A program made the translations under genes and the position numbers. The notes beneath the pieces were generated by a model, which worked only from the letters and a program-made list of their open reading frames with translations, ran no database searches and was not told the origin of the DNA. A stretch of 64,000 bases of DNA from Dipteris shenzhenensis (Eukaryota > Polypodiophyta > Polypodiopsida > Gleicheniales), in assembly GCA_047967505.1 (NCBI GenBank), contig CM106539.1. One strand, 5' to 3'. Below, piece after piece: positions 10,625-21,639 of this stretch (its first letter is position 1; the number at the start of each line of letters is the position of its first letter).

Positions 10625-12500
10625 TGTGATGCCAAATTTTGATATTTTTAATTTGGCATTGGTATTGTTTTTCTCTATGTTTGATAAGAGTTTGAGTATC
10701 AAGTGATATCCTAATAACTCTCACTTATTTCTATTTTCTAAGATATTTTATGGATTTGAGAGGATGAGTGGAATGGCTCATTGTAAATACCATAGGTATG
10801 AATTATAAATACCTTGGTATGGGGTGAGAGTTATTTGTGTATGGGATATTATGGGGTTTTTAGAAAATAGGAAGAGTGAGTTATATAAAGAGGTGGGCTC
10901 ATGTCCATGTGTTCCAATAATATAAGAGATGCCACATGCAAAGCATGTGGAAGGCATGTGGAAGAGTGTGGAGTCAAGAGGAATCCTTTTAGAATTCTTA
11001 TGTGGAACAAGGAGGATGTGGACATATGGAAAAGAGAGGGTCCCCATGGGCTTCATGTAGGGAGACTCTTAAATTTCTTAATATTTTAAGAGTCTTGAGC
11101 ATCTTTTGATGGGACACATGGCAAGAGTAGCCAAAAAGGACATGGATGGGGACATATGGGCTTGATTGATGGGGAAAGGAATCTAGGAAGCAATTGTAAA
11201 TGGGTGAAGAAGGGTGACAAAATCTCTATAAAAGGAGCCCTCCTCTCCCCTGTTCATCATCTCTTCCACCATTAGGCCTCATGTTGTTGTAGCTCTAGTC
11301 TCCTCAAGCCTCTTCCATGAGCCTTCTCTCCCTCTTGTAGATATTCTCTTATGTAGACTCTTGAGTCCCTCTCTCTCTAGTTTATTCTCTCTCTATGAGT
11401 AGTCTTGGAGCTTCCGCTCCCTCTTGTATGTATGAAACCTCTTCTTCTCCCTTATGTTTGTAGTATTTTGAGTGTATTTGAGTGGAGTCTCACTCTCATG
11501 GCAACGAAAGTACTTCTTATCATTTTCCTTGAGTCTCCATTCCTATGTTCTTTCTCTCTCTATTCAAGTCTCTAAAGTAGTTCTTGTTGGGCCGCTCATT
11601 GTGCACACATGGTCCATCCGTTTCCCAAGCCACCATGCAAGCTTCTTCCTCTCTTTTAGGAGAATTCTAGGGGTATTGGATCGTTGATAATTGTGGAGCC
11701 TTGAGGGAGTAGTTTGCTCAGGCAAAATTAGCATGGGTGGAGCGTATTTTTTATGACAATTTGACTCCTTGTTAGTGTTTTGCTCATAACTTTCTGCTCG
11801 GTAGCCCGATTTTGATGAAACTTATATCAGCATGAAGCTCTCTTTAAGGCGCATGTCTTTATGTGATTACAAGAAGTTATGGGTCTCTGTGTTTGACAGT
11901 CTATTTTCATGATAGTTTTTACCCCCTTTCAGTAAACTATCCATATCTCTTCAACCGGTTATCTGCTTTCAAAAAAACTTATATCAATATGAAGCTCACT
12001 TCAAGGCACATCCCTATATGTACTTTAATTTCTAAAATCAGTTTTTTGGTGGAAGTTATAGACCTCTGTGTTTTCTAGTAATTTGTAGAATAATTTTGAG
12101 CCATTTCTAGAGGCTTCTATGAAGGAGGTGCCATGTTTCCCCGGAATTTACCCATCCAGCCAAATCAGCCCCTTCAAGCCCCTAGATATATATCAAGTCA
12201 TGTCATGTGGAGCCAAAAGATCTTCTTCCATTAATGCATCGCTCTTCTCTTTGGCGCTGACCAGCTTGGTGAGATAATGGCCTCTACGGATCCTTTTCTT
12301 CTCCCGATGCTGGACTACATCACTTGGGATGTTACCATATTCATTCTCCTTTAAGGGAAGTAAGGAGAAAGATATGTTGTGGTTTTCTTTGCATGAAAAT
12401 ATTTTCTTCATCTCTCTTTGCAAGTGATAAGGGTCTCTATTATTAAGATTGGGAAGTGCAGGAAGCTAAGAGGTGCATGAACCCCCAACTTCATGTCACA
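10625..12500 (+). repeat. 5' LTR of the gypsy element
   Basis: 1876 bases, TGTGATGCC...TGTCACA. It matches 17125-18577 along its whole length except for a segment of about 0.42 kb (roughly 11157-11630) that only this LTR retains. That segment holds the likely promoter (tataaaag near 11227). Substitutions and small indels scattered along the alignment show the insertion is not recent. Confidence 0.9.
11227..11234 (+). promoter_or_regulatory. Candidate TATA box of the gypsy 5' LTR
   Basis: The tataaaag octamer sits in ctctataaaaggagccc, followed by a CT-rich leader, inside the part of the 5' LTR that the 3' LTR has lost. A TATA box at mid-LTR (U3 end) fits LTR promoter layout; transcription start would be about 30 bases downstream. 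Confidence 0.55.
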
Positions 12501-12505
12501 TGTTT

Positions 12506-12523
12506 TGGTGGAGATGCCGGGTA
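12506..12523 (+). promoter_or_regulatory. Primer binding site, tRNA-Ala-like
   Basis: tggtggagatgccgggta begins five bases after the 5' LTR. It is complementary to the 3' end of plant tRNA-Ala (acceptor strand CATCTCCA plus CCA, from family knowledge), with one mismatch at position 13. Most plant gypsy elements use tRNA-Met, -Asp or -Lys type sites, so this primer is less usual. Confidence 0.65.
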
Positions 12524-12601
12524 CGTTTGGTATTGGATTCATCCCACCTTACTAAACGGTATTGAGTGTACTTGGTTGCATGTTATGCCTAGTATAGGCA
12601 T

Positions 12602-13050
12602 GTGTTTTCTAATGTGATAAAGAAGATGCCTAGAAGAACTCCATTAGAAGAGATTGCACCCCGTTTAAGAGAACTAGAAGATTGTGAAGGTGATGCTCAA
12701 GCTATTTGCACGGTCATGATGATCATATCCTTTATGTTTGCACTCTTGAATATGTTGGTGAATCGACAATGCCAGCAGCATGCACAATGATAGATTGGGT
12801 ATTGTTTCATGTATTGGCAGCTTGGTGTGAAGAAGAGTTGAGTCTTTGGGTAGTTTTTGGCTCAATGCTTTCAACTTATTTTGTTATACAAATGATGAAG
12901 AGTACAACAAGGGTGATTCTTGAATGCATGTATACACAATGTTTTCATGGTACTAGTTGGTCACTTATTTTTGAAGATTTTGTTGAGGATCACATTGTGG
13001 AGGGTTTTCAACAAGTGGTTATGCATAATCAATTGGTCTTGGTATACTAA
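12602..13050 (+). other. Region between PBS and gag; short ORFs, function unknown
   Basis: Between the primer site and gag lie ORFs of 62 and 114 codons (12602-12790 and 12706-13050) in different frames. The second has no recognisable domain. Large leader regions, sometimes with extra ORFs, are known in Tat/Ogre-type elements, so the 114-codon ORF could be a remnant of such an extra ORF. Confidence 0.35.
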
Positions 13051-13110
13051 AGCTCTGTGGGATCTTGTTTGGGATATTATTTGGATCTTGGTGTTTCCTT
13101 TTTGTGTTTC

Positions 13111-14229
13111 ATCATGGTGAAGATTCCAATGTTTCGAGGGACCCAAGGGGAAGACCCGGAGTCTTATCTTCGGGATTTTCTTCGAGGATGCTGGCTTTTT
13201 GGATGGTCTATGAAGGATCGGGCGGAGATTTTGCCTGATTTTCTTGAAGGTGTAGCCTTGAGTTGGCATGAGGCCTTGCCGGACTCTACCAAGGAGGACT
13301 GGGACCAAGTAGTGGCAGCAATGAAGTAGAGATTTGGGGCAGTGGAGTCACCAAATGCTTTGATGTTACTGTTGGACCGGTTCTATCAAGGAGAGGGTGA
13401 GATGGTCTCTGTGTTGGAAATCCGATATGAAACTTTATGGACAAAGTATGAAAGGGCAGCTTTGCAAGCTGTGGCATCTGCATCATCGGCCCCTCAAAGT
13501 CTCTCAAGGATGGAGCACTTAAAGATGAGCAAATTTGTTATGGCTTTGGAGCCTCGTTGTCTTTGCTCAAAAGTAATGAGTAAAGATCCAACAACATACA
13601 TGGAGGCACTTCGCATTCCGACCAAGAAAGAAACTTCTCTAAAGATCGAATCCTCTTTTGTGTTTGCAATAGCTTCAATTTCTAAGGTGGAGGTAATGGG
13701 CACTCCTCAGGCACCAAAGTCTTCTGAGTTAGATCATAATATCTCCCAATTGATGGCAGAGTTTGCTGATTTGAAATTGCATTTGGTTAATGCATGACAA
13801 CCTAGAGCACCAAAGAATGAAGATAGGCCTCGAGATAAGAGTGGGGTCACTTGCTATGAATGTAATGAAAAAGGTCACTATCACCCCGAGTGTCCTAGAT
13901 TGAGAAAGAAAGAAGAAAAACAAGTATCCTTGTTAGAAGCTTCTTTAGGGGATGAGGAAAGAGAGGTAATGATGGCTAAACGGGGGCGTGGTAAAGCAAA
14001 AGAAGAAGAAGAAAGCAAGGAAGAAGTAGATGAGGAACATCAGGAAGAGGAACACCGTATTAAGAAAAAGAGGGCATCTAGAAGGAGAATTAGCCAGTTA
14101 GACTTTCCTTTAGGACAAGCATTGGACGCTATGACTTGTTGTCTGACCTTAAAGAAAAGGAAGCTCATATCACCTTTGGTCAATTACTTGCTTTGTCTCC
14201 AAAACTACGAAAAGAATGGGGAAAGCTAG
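13111..14229 (+). pseudogene. Gypsy gag (broken by in-frame stops)
   Basis: One continuous reading frame with in-frame stops at 13327 (TAG) and 13795 (TGA). The first part (MVKIPMFRGTQGEDPESYLR, then LPDFLEGVALSWHEALP) matches the Retrotrans_gag pattern, in which a capsid protein starts with a PxFxG..DP..yl motif and ends with A..W. The second part (13342-13797) continues the capsid (WTKYERAA..., LSRMEHLKMSKFV). A CX2CX4HX4C zinc knuckle (CYECNEKGHYHPEC) is encoded at about 13852-13893, followed by a highly charged E/K-rich stretch. Gag binds and packages the element RNA. The stops would prevent a full-length product. Confidence 0.8.
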
Positions 14230-14289
14230 CAAGCACAAGAGTGTCAAAGAAGAAAAAGAATAAAAGTTCCATTCCTATTGTTTAAAAGG

Positions 14290-14888
14290 TAGATATAGAT
14301 GTTGGTGATGATGTACCTATGGTTGATGTGATCATTGATGGTCAAGTGATTTCTAATGTGTACATTGATGGAGGTGCATCGATTAATGTCATGAGTGAGA
14401 AGACCATGATAGATGCTGATTTAAAATACTCTAGTACTACCTCTCCTTATCACATCAAATTGGCTGACAACACTAGGGTTAAGACCTTGGGAGTTGTGAA
14501 GAATCTAGAAGTGGATGTATGTGGAATTTCTGTGCCGACTACTTTTTAGGTGATCCCTACCAAGCCAGATGCATGTGCCTATCCATTGATTTTGGGAAGG
14601 CCTTGGCTACGCAAGGTGAAGGCTATTCAAAAGTGGGATACTGGAGAATTGATTTTGCAAGGAAATGATAAGAAGGTGCGCTACAACATCAGAAGCCGCA
14701 AAAAGGAAGTTGTCAAGGAGGAGTCTTCGACATCAGAGAGTTCGAGCTCTGACTTAATCGATGAAGAAGAAGAGACAGGGTGTAACTCCGAGGAGTCCAG
14801 CTCAGAGGGTGAGGTGGAAGGAGTGGCCTTTGGTCTTTGTCTTGGTGCTAATCGGGATGAGTCAGGAAGGAACAACATGGTGGTGTAA
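14290..14888 (+). pseudogene. Gypsy aspartic protease
   Basis: The frame VPMVDVIIDGQVISNVYIDG followed by GASINVMS has the retropepsin active site in the DGGA form common in plant gypsy elements (about 14364-14375). The flap and the ILGRPWL motif (about 14589-14609) follow. An in-frame TAG at 14547 interrupts it. The protease would cut the Gag-Pol polyprotein. After it lies an acidic Ser/Glu-rich linker (about 14715-14830). Immediately upstream a split frame reads ITFGQLLALSPKLRKEW, typical of the linker before plant gypsy proteases. Confidence 0.8.
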
Positions 14889-14999
14889 GAAGATCCTATA
14901 GAGACACTTCATGTGGAGGATGTGGAGCACACTAAATGATGCCAATGCAATGAAGAGCTTCTTGGTGATTCTCTATCAGGTAGTGAGAAGCTCTAGTAC

Positions 15000-16258
15000 T
15001 TGGATATGTTAGATGATTTTCCATGTCTCTTTGCAACAAGCTATTCACATGTTCGACCAGTCTCTCTTGTGGAGCACAAGATTGAGTTGAAGCTAGAAAG
15101 CAAGCCAGTTGTGCAATGCTTAAGGCGATTGGGGGTGATCCAAGCTAAGGCACTAAAGAAAGAGGTAACACAACTACTTGAGGAGGGATTCATCTTTCTT
15201 GTTGATGATTTAGAATGGATATCTCTTGTAGTTGTCACACCAAAGAAAGGAAATAAGTGGCGGGTTTGTGTGGACTTTCGTCCTTTGAATGCATGCACTA
15301 AGAGAGATCATTTTCCTTTGCCATTCCAAGATGAAATACTAGACTAAGTGGCAGGGCATGAGATGTATTCTGTATGTGATGGGTATTCTGGGTACTTTCA
15401 AATTCGCATTCGCGAGGAAGATCAAAAGAAAACATCATTTGTCGCACCTTGGGGAGTTTTTGCTTACAGAGTGATGCCTTTTGGGTTGATCAATGACCAG
15501 CTACATTTCAAAGGTTCATGAGTCAAGTGCTCGAGCCTTACTTGGGAAAGTTCATAAGGGTGTTTTTGGATGATTTTTGCATTTATTCTCGGCGCATAGA
15601 TCACATGGAGAAGTTAAAGATGGCCTTAGCTAGGATTGATGAAGCAAAAGGGTGTCTAAATCCTAGCAAGTGTCATTTGGCTCAAACAAAAGTAGTCATG
15701 TTGGGGCATATTGTGTCTGAAGAAGGCCTGCAAATGGATCCTGACAAGGTTCAAGCAATCATGGCATTTCCAAGTCCTAAAAGTGTCAATGGTGTTCACA
15801 AAATTCTAGGAAAGAGCAAGTATTATTAACGCTTTTGTGATGATTTCACAGAGATAGTGCATCCCATGAACTTGTTGATAAGAAAAGGAGTTTCTTTCCA
15901 ATGGGGTGTGGAGCAACAAGAGTCTTTTCAGCAACTTAAGGAGGCCATGAGTAAGGGCCCAATATTGAAGCCCCCTGATTGGTCTCAAGACTTTTATGTA
16001 AATCCAAGTGTATCTTTGCATTCAGTTGGTGCTGTATTGCTACAAAAAGGAGAGACAGGTAGAATGCAACCCATCTATTATGGCAGCAGACAGCTTACAG
16101 AGGTGGAAACAAGGTATGAAGAAATGGAGCAGCAAGCTCTCTCTTTGGTGTTTTCAGTCAGAAAGTTTCGCTCTTATTTATTACCTCGACCATTTTTCTT
16201 CCTTACCTCTCAGTCTATATTAGCATATCTAGTTTGCAAGCCTAATCCTGGGGGGTGA
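15000..16258 (+). pseudogene. Gypsy reverse transcriptase and RNase H
   Basis: RT blocks appear in order: the VCVDFRPLNACTKRDHFPLP motif (15269-15328), YSVCDGYSGYFQI with the first catalytic Asp, VMPFGLIN, and FLDD (about 15565-15576; the YxDD box with Phe). The RNase H part follows (FYVNPSVSLHSVGAVL, YYGSRQLTEVETRYEEME). Defects: TAA at 15345, a one-base loss near 15495 (reading LINDQL where LINAPATF-like sequence is expected) that shifts frame, TAA at 15827 and TGA at 16256. The enzyme would copy element RNA into cDNA. Confidence 0.85.
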
Positions 16259-16350
16259 TTTGCAAAATGGTTATCAGAGCTTCAGGAATTCTCTTTCTCT
16301 TTTGTCACTGAAAATACCACCAGGTCAACTATGGCAGATTTGCTCACAGG

Positions 16351-16839
16351 ATGGAGGATCTAAGAGAAGAAAAGAAATATAAGGAGGACATTAATGATGA
16401 AAGGGAGACACCACCAAAAGCTTTTGTTTTGTATTTTGATGGGGCTTTTAGTCCTTCATACCAACAAATAGCTGGCGGGATAGTCTTGATGAATTCTGAA
16501 GGTCAAGAGGTGTGGGCAAGAGGACAAGAGCTTCTAGGTATCACAACTAACAATGCAGCTGAGGATAATGCTTTGATTCTTGGTTTGGAGGGTTGTCTTC
16601 AAAGTCAAGTTAAAGAATTAGAAGCAAGAGGAGATTCTCAACTTATTATAAGGCAAATGCAAGGGCATTACAAGACAAGAAGTCCTCATTTGAAAGAGCT
16701 TAATCAAAAGGCTATGGCACTATGTAGTCAGTTTGATTTTTGCAAGTTTGTTCATATAAACAGAAAAGAAAATCAAAGGGCAGATGAGTTAGCTACTCAA
16801 GCCATTGTAGTACAAGACCGGGGGTGGTTTCTTGGGTAG
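16351..16839 (+). pseudogene. Second (additional) RNase H domain of the gypsy element
   Basis: The 162-codon ORF carries an RNase H fold: YFDGAFSP (first catalytic Asp), NNAAEDNALILGLE (Glu), GDSQLIIRQM (Asp) and the C-terminal KENQRADELATQA (Asp). It follows an older-type RT-linked RNase H (to 16258) in a different frame, so the element has two RNase H domains. This arrangement is the hallmark of the Tat lineage. A frameshift near 16345 separates it from the upstream polyprotein. All four acidic residues are present, so the domain itself is intact. Confidence 0.85.
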
Positions 16840-17075
16840 ACAATGGATGGCCAGAACTGCAAGATGTTCAGCAATATGTGGAAGAAGGCATGTTTTCTCG
16901 AGGGTTATCTCCACAACAGAAGCAGAGATTGGTTACTTTTGGCCACACCTCCATAAGGATGTATATGAATGTCACGAATGGAACCTATCAGCTTGAGGAT
17001 GTTGATGGCATGGTGATACCCAGATGAACCAATGAGTATCGCCTTAAATTCTTCTATGCTTGACCAACTTAAGGG
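16824..17075 (+). pseudogene. Integrase remnant: C-terminal tail only
   Basis: Directly after the second RNase H a 67-codon frame ends TNGTYQLEDVDGMVIPR, then a stop and TNEYRLKFFYA. This resembles the extreme C-terminus of plant gypsy integrases (an aspect of the form Y.L.D.DG...P.N...LK.YY). The zinc-binding HHCC domain and the whole DD35E catalytic core are absent; only about 270 bases separate the RNase H from the polypurine tract. The picture is an internal deletion of roughly a kilobase joining the RNase H linker to the integrase tail. Confidence 0.6.
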
Positions 17076-17111
17076 CCAACAGACCCTCTCTATCACTAGA
17101 GAGGATCTGTT

Positions 17112-17124
17112 GGGGGGGAAAAGA
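17112..17124 (+). promoter_or_regulatory. Polypurine tract of the gypsy element
   Basis: gggggggaaaaga lies immediately before the TG that opens the 3' LTR, the normal position for the plus-strand primer site. Confidence 0.8.
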
Positions 17125-18577
17125 TGTGACGCCAAGAATTGATATTTTTAATTTAGCATTGGTATTGTTTTTCTCTATGTTTGATAAGAGTTTGAGTATC
17201 AAGTGATATCCTAACGGCTCTCACTTATTTCTATTTTCTAAGATATTTTATGGGATTGAGAGGATGAGTGGAATGGCTCATTGTAAATACCATAGGTATG
17301 AATTATAAATACCTTGGTATGGGGTGAGAGTTATTTGTGTATTGGATATTATGGGCTTTGTAGAAAATAGGAAGAGTAAGTCATATAAAGAGGTGGGCTC
17401 ATGTCCATGTGTTCCAATAATATAAGAGAGGCCACATGCCAAGCGTGTGGAAGGCATGTGGAGGAGTGTGGAGTCAAGAGAAATCCTTCTAGAATTCTTA
17501 TGTGGAATAAGGAGGATGTGGACATATGGAAAAGAGAGGGTCCCTATGGACTCCATGTAGGGAGACTCTTGACTTTCTTAATATTTTAAGAGTCTTAAGC
17601 ATCTTTTGATGGGACACATGGCAAGAGTATCCAAAAAGGACATGGATGGTGACATACAAGAGTATCCAAAAAGGCCACCATGCAAGCTTCTTCCTCTCTT
17701 TTAGCAAATTCTAGGGGTATTGGATCGTTGATAATTGTGGAGCCTTGAGGGAGTAGTTTGCTCAGGCAAAATTAGCATGGGTGGAGGGTATTTTTTATGA
17801 CAGTTTGACCCCCTGTTAGTGTTTTGCTCATAACTTTCTGCTCGATAGTCCAATTTTGATGAAATTTATATCAGTGCGAAGCTGTCTTCAAGTGCATTTC
17901 TTTATGTGATTATATCTTGAATCAAATACTACTGTAAAAATTTATGAGTCTCTGTGTTTGACAATCTATTTTCATGACAGTTTTTACCCCCTTTCAGTAA
18001 ACTGTCCATATCTCTTCAACCAGTTATCTGTTTTCAATGAAACTTATATCAGTATGAAGCTCACTTTAAGACACATCTTTGTATGTACTTTAATTTCTAA
18101 TATCAATTTTTTGGTGGAAGTTATAGACCTATGTGTTTTCTAGGAATTTGTAGAATGATTTTGAGCCATTTCTAGAGGCTTCTATGAAGGAGGTGCCATG
18201 TTTCCCCCGAATTTATCCATCCAGCCAAATTAGCCCCTTCAAGCCCCTAGATATATATCAATTCATGTCATGTGGAGCCGAAAGATCTTCTTCCAACAAC
18301 GCATTGCTCTTCTCTTTGGCGCCGATCGACTTGGTGAGATAATGGCCTCTACGGATCCTTTTCTTCTCCCGATGCTAGACTACAACATCACTTGGGATGT
18401 TACCATATTCATTCTCCTCTAAGGGAAGCAAGGAGAAAGATATGTTGTGGTTTTCTTTGCATGAAAATATTTTCTTCATCTCTCTTTGCAAGTGATAAGG
18501 GTCTCTATTATTAAGATTGGGAAGTGTAGGAAGCTAGGAGGTGTGTGAAGTTTCATTACCCCCAACTTCATGTCACA
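17125..18577 (+). repeat. 3' LTR of the gypsy element, internally deleted
   Basis: 1453 bases, TGTGACGCC...TGTCACA. Matches the 5' LTR but lacks about 0.42 kb: after gacatgga tggtgacata it jumps to gccaccatgcaagctt, skipping the TATA region. The short repeat caagagtatccaaaaagg occurs on both sides of the junction, which suggests a slippage or repair-mediated deletion. Confidence 0.9.
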
Positions 18578-18582
18578 ATAGT

Positions 18583-18815
18583 TTCTTTGATGTTCAGGTA
18601 GATACACTGGTGGCAGGGGGATAGATCACCTAGGAGTTGACTCAATAGTAGGACCCCAAGCCAAAACAGCAACACTCTGAGGATCGATGGCTATTGCACT
18701 ACCTATCCCCCATCCCCTCTGTGCTCATTCCTACTCCACCCAGGCTATCCATCCTCCCCCCCGCCTTCCCCCCCTTCGTCTTCTTCCCCTCCTCCATCCA
18801 CCATCCCACCTACTT
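18583..18815 (+). repeat. 0.25 kb tandem repeat, copy B
   Basis: Second copy of the 10368-10624 segment, lying between the gypsy 3' LTR and the copia LTR. Similarity ends at ccaccatccca, next to the copia LTR boundary. Confidence 0.75.
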
Positions 18816-19042
18816 ACAAAATATGAAAGGGGAGATGAGAAGAGTGGAGATGAGGAGAGAGGTCACAGCTAGAGAGCACACCACAAATGACTAATTGTAC
18901 ACTATATTTAGCTGAAAATGTAGAATATATACAAACCCATTTAGGGTTAGGGTTAGGGCATCTACCCTTTCTTTTATAGCAGTTTATAAGTGTTAGTGCT
19001 ATGCACATATGATCACATGATGTTGAGCGTGATCTCTCAACA
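18816..19042 (-). repeat. 3' LTR of copia fragment A
   Basis: On the minus strand it starts TGTTGAGAG after a gagggaagg purine tract and ends near tattttgt. It contains a TATA-like tataaaag (18973-18980), a telomere-like tandem tttagggttagggttaggg (plus-strand 18940-18958), and a CT-rich 3' end. It aligns with 25035-25290. No terminal CA can be assigned with confidence. Confidence 0.75.
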
Positions 19043-19197
19043 CCTTCCCTCAAGATCAACATCATGAAGTAGGCCTTCCCTCAAGATGATGATTCTAGGG
19101 AATTGAAGAAGGACTGAGCATTACATTCCATCACACCCCTTTAATGGTAATGTCCTTCCTCTGTATCAAACCAAGAGCTTGTCAATGTTTCTTGAAA

Positions 19198-20700
19198 ATC
19201 TCTTTACCGAGTGGTTTGGTCTGAGATGTCTGCAACATTCTCTTTGCTATCACAATGCAACAGCGTGATGTCACCAACTAACACTCTTTCTTTAATGAAG
19301 TGTTCTCTAACATCAATGTTCTTTGTCCTGGAGTGATATGCTGGATTCTTGGCCAATGCTTGAGCTGATTGATTATCGTAGCATATTGTTGTTGGCTTTG
19401 ATTCATCAAAGTAGTTTGTTTCTGACAACAATCTTCTGAGCCATATAGCTTCACATGCACCTATAGTGAGTGCTCTATATTCTGCTTCAATTGAAGACAA
19501 AGAAACAGCTGGCTATTTGTTTGACAACCATGATATAGCACCTTGACCAAGGAAAAATGCATATCTGTGTGTGGATCTCTTGGTCTGATGATCTTCAGCA
19601 TAGTCACAGTCACAGTATCCATGCAACCTTAGATGACTTCCTCTGTATTCTATTCCAAACTGTCTTGTACCTCTTATGTATCTCAGGACTCTTTTGGTTG
19701 CATTCCAGTGAGACTATTTTGGATTTGCCATAAACTGTGCAACTGAGCTTACTGCATAACAAATATCTGGCCGTGTGATAGTCAGATATATAAGAGATCT
19801 GATGAGCTGCCTATAGTACCTGTCATTAACTGTAGGCTTCTTTGAATCTTTAGTAAGTTTCAAACTCTGTACCATGGGAGTGACTGTGAGCTTGCAATCT
19901 GCCATATGAAACTTCTTCAGGAGACTGTCAACATATTTGAGCTGACTCATGAAGGTGCTGTCTGAATCTCTCCAGAATTCAATTCCAAGACAATAGTGCA
20001 TAAGTCCAAGATCTTTCATGTCAAACTCTGTATAGATAAGTCTTGTTTTAGTTTTCTAATGAAGCTATCCTTGCTTTCGGTCACAATCAGATCATCTACA
20101 TACAAGTGTGCAATAGTAATGTCATCCCCTTGAATTTTTTAGTAGAGAGTATGATCTGCATTGGATTTCATGTATCCTAGATCAGCAAAATACTTGTCGA
20201 TTCTGCTGTACCAACTTTTGGGTTGCTTTAAGCCGTAGATACTCTTCTTTAGATGACAAACCTTATTCTCCTTTCTTGGTTTAACATACCCTGCTGGTTG
20301 TTGCATGTAGACTTCCTTGTCTAGATAATAATTGAGAAATGCATTCCTGACATCAAGCTGGTACACATTCCATCTATTGAGTGTCGCTAGTGATATCGAG
20401 AACCATATGGAATCCATCTTTGCTACCGGAGCATAAGTCTCATCATAGTCTTGACCATACTGCTGTGCAAATCCTTTTGCAACAACTAATCTAGCTTTGT
20501 ATCTTTGAATACTTCCATCTGGATTGTACTTCACTTTGTATACCCATTTGTTTGCTATGGCCTTCTTTCCTGGTGGAAGGTCACATAATTCCTAAGTATT
20601 ATTCTTATACAAAGCATCCATTTCTTCATTCATAGTAGTTTGCCATTCTGGCTTGTCTACTACATCTTTGAAGTACACTGGCTCTTCTATAGCCATGACG
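19198..20700 (-). pseudogene. Copia fragment A reverse transcriptase and RNase H
   Basis: Three minus-strand ORFs (20534-20139, 20019-19714, 19500-19204) cover the RVT_2 domain (VYQLDVRNAFLN, KKSIYGLKQ, a frameshifted AHLYVDD at about 20090) and the RNase H (SSIEAEYRALTIGACEAIWL, CYDNQSAQALAKNPAYHSRT, HIDV-like segment, DITLLHCDSKENVADI). The YVDD catalytic box is readable, but the frame is broken just after it. There is also a one-base loss in the KQPKSWY segment where the sister copy reads KQAPKSWY. Confidence 0.85.
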
Positions 20701-20897
20701 TTAGTCAAAAGAGCATAGTTGGTGGTTTCAACCTAGATTGCTTTGACTTTCTGAGCATATGTCAATCTGGTGGGAGGTCTTCTTTCCCTAGTAGACCGTC
20801 TGAGCTGCTGTGGCTCTGCTTGGGGTGTTTCTGGCAATTCTTGCTCTTCTTCATCAACCTTTTCTGTAGATGACTATGAAATAGGTGAGTCTATCTC

Positions 20898-21600
20898 CTA
20901 TGTGTTTGAGGTTTTCCATTCTAATTTCTCATCAAAGATTACATATTTGGAGATAATGACCTTGGGGTTGATGGGATCATACAACTTGTATGGTTTGCTT
21001 TCTTCACTGTAGCCAACCATGATGCATTTACGTGACTTCGCATGCAATTTCTTGCGATGGTTGTCATGTATGTGGGCATATGCTATGCAACCAAATATGC
21101 GGAGATGTCCAATGTGTGGCTTGTGTCCAATGAATGCTTCATAAGGTGTCATACCCTGTATCAGTTTAGTAGGAAGCCGATTAAGCAAATAGTTTGCAAT
21201 GGCTATTTCTTCTGCCCAATACTGATTTGTAAGATGCTTCTCACTAAGCATTGCTCTAGCACTGTCTACTAAAGTACCATTATTCCTTTCAGCTCTTGCA
21301 TTCTGCTGAGGAGTATCTGTACAAGTGAATTGTCTTCGAATGCTATGACTTCTGCAAAAGTTCATCAATGCTGAAGACATGTATTCTCCTCCTCTATCTG
21401 ATCTCATGACTTTGATCTTTTTTCCCGTCTCATTTTCTACCATGGCTTTGAATTCTTGAAATCTCGAAAACACTTTAGATTTCTCTTTTAAAAAGTAGAC
21501 CCAACAATATCTGTTGTAGTCGTCGATGAGAGTCAAGTAGTAAAGTGAACCGTTGATGCTGCAAGTTTGGGCATAACCCCATACATGTGTATGTATCAAA
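20898..21600 (-). pseudogene. Copia fragment A integrase
   Basis: A 233-codon minus-strand ORF holds the copia rve integrase core: YYLTLIDDYNRYCWVYFLK (first Asp), MRSDRGGEYMS (second Asp), CTDTPQQNARAERNNGTL (Glu of DD35E), then the LRIFGCIAYAHI and CIMVGYSEESKPYKLYDP segments. All three catalytic acids are present. The start codon lies within the element, so the domain is only part of a longer polyprotein. Confidence 0.9.
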
Positions 21601-21639
21601 GCAAGAATATCTCGTGCTCGAGAGGTGCTTCTCCCAAAG

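Larger units (their letters stand above)
10625..18577 (+). mobile_element. Ty3/gypsy LTR retrotransposon, Tat-like, integrase-deleted
   Basis: Complete outer structure: 5' LTR 10625-12500, primer binding site 12506-12523, degenerate gag-protease-RT-RNase H-second RNase H, polypurine tract 17112-17124, 3' LTR 17125-18577. Both LTRs start TG and end CA. A short candidate target duplication, atag, lies at 10621-10624 and 18578-18581. The internal region is only 4.6 kb because the integrase core is missing. A second RNase H domain after the RT-RNase H module is characteristic of the Tat lineage of plant Ty3/gypsy elements. Frameshifts and stops mean the element cannot make a full polyprotein now. 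Confidence 0.9.

Noticed and set aside
18940-18958. Telomere or ancient chromosome fusion
   Set aside because: Only 2.5 repeat units, and they are part of a copia LTR present twice in the window.
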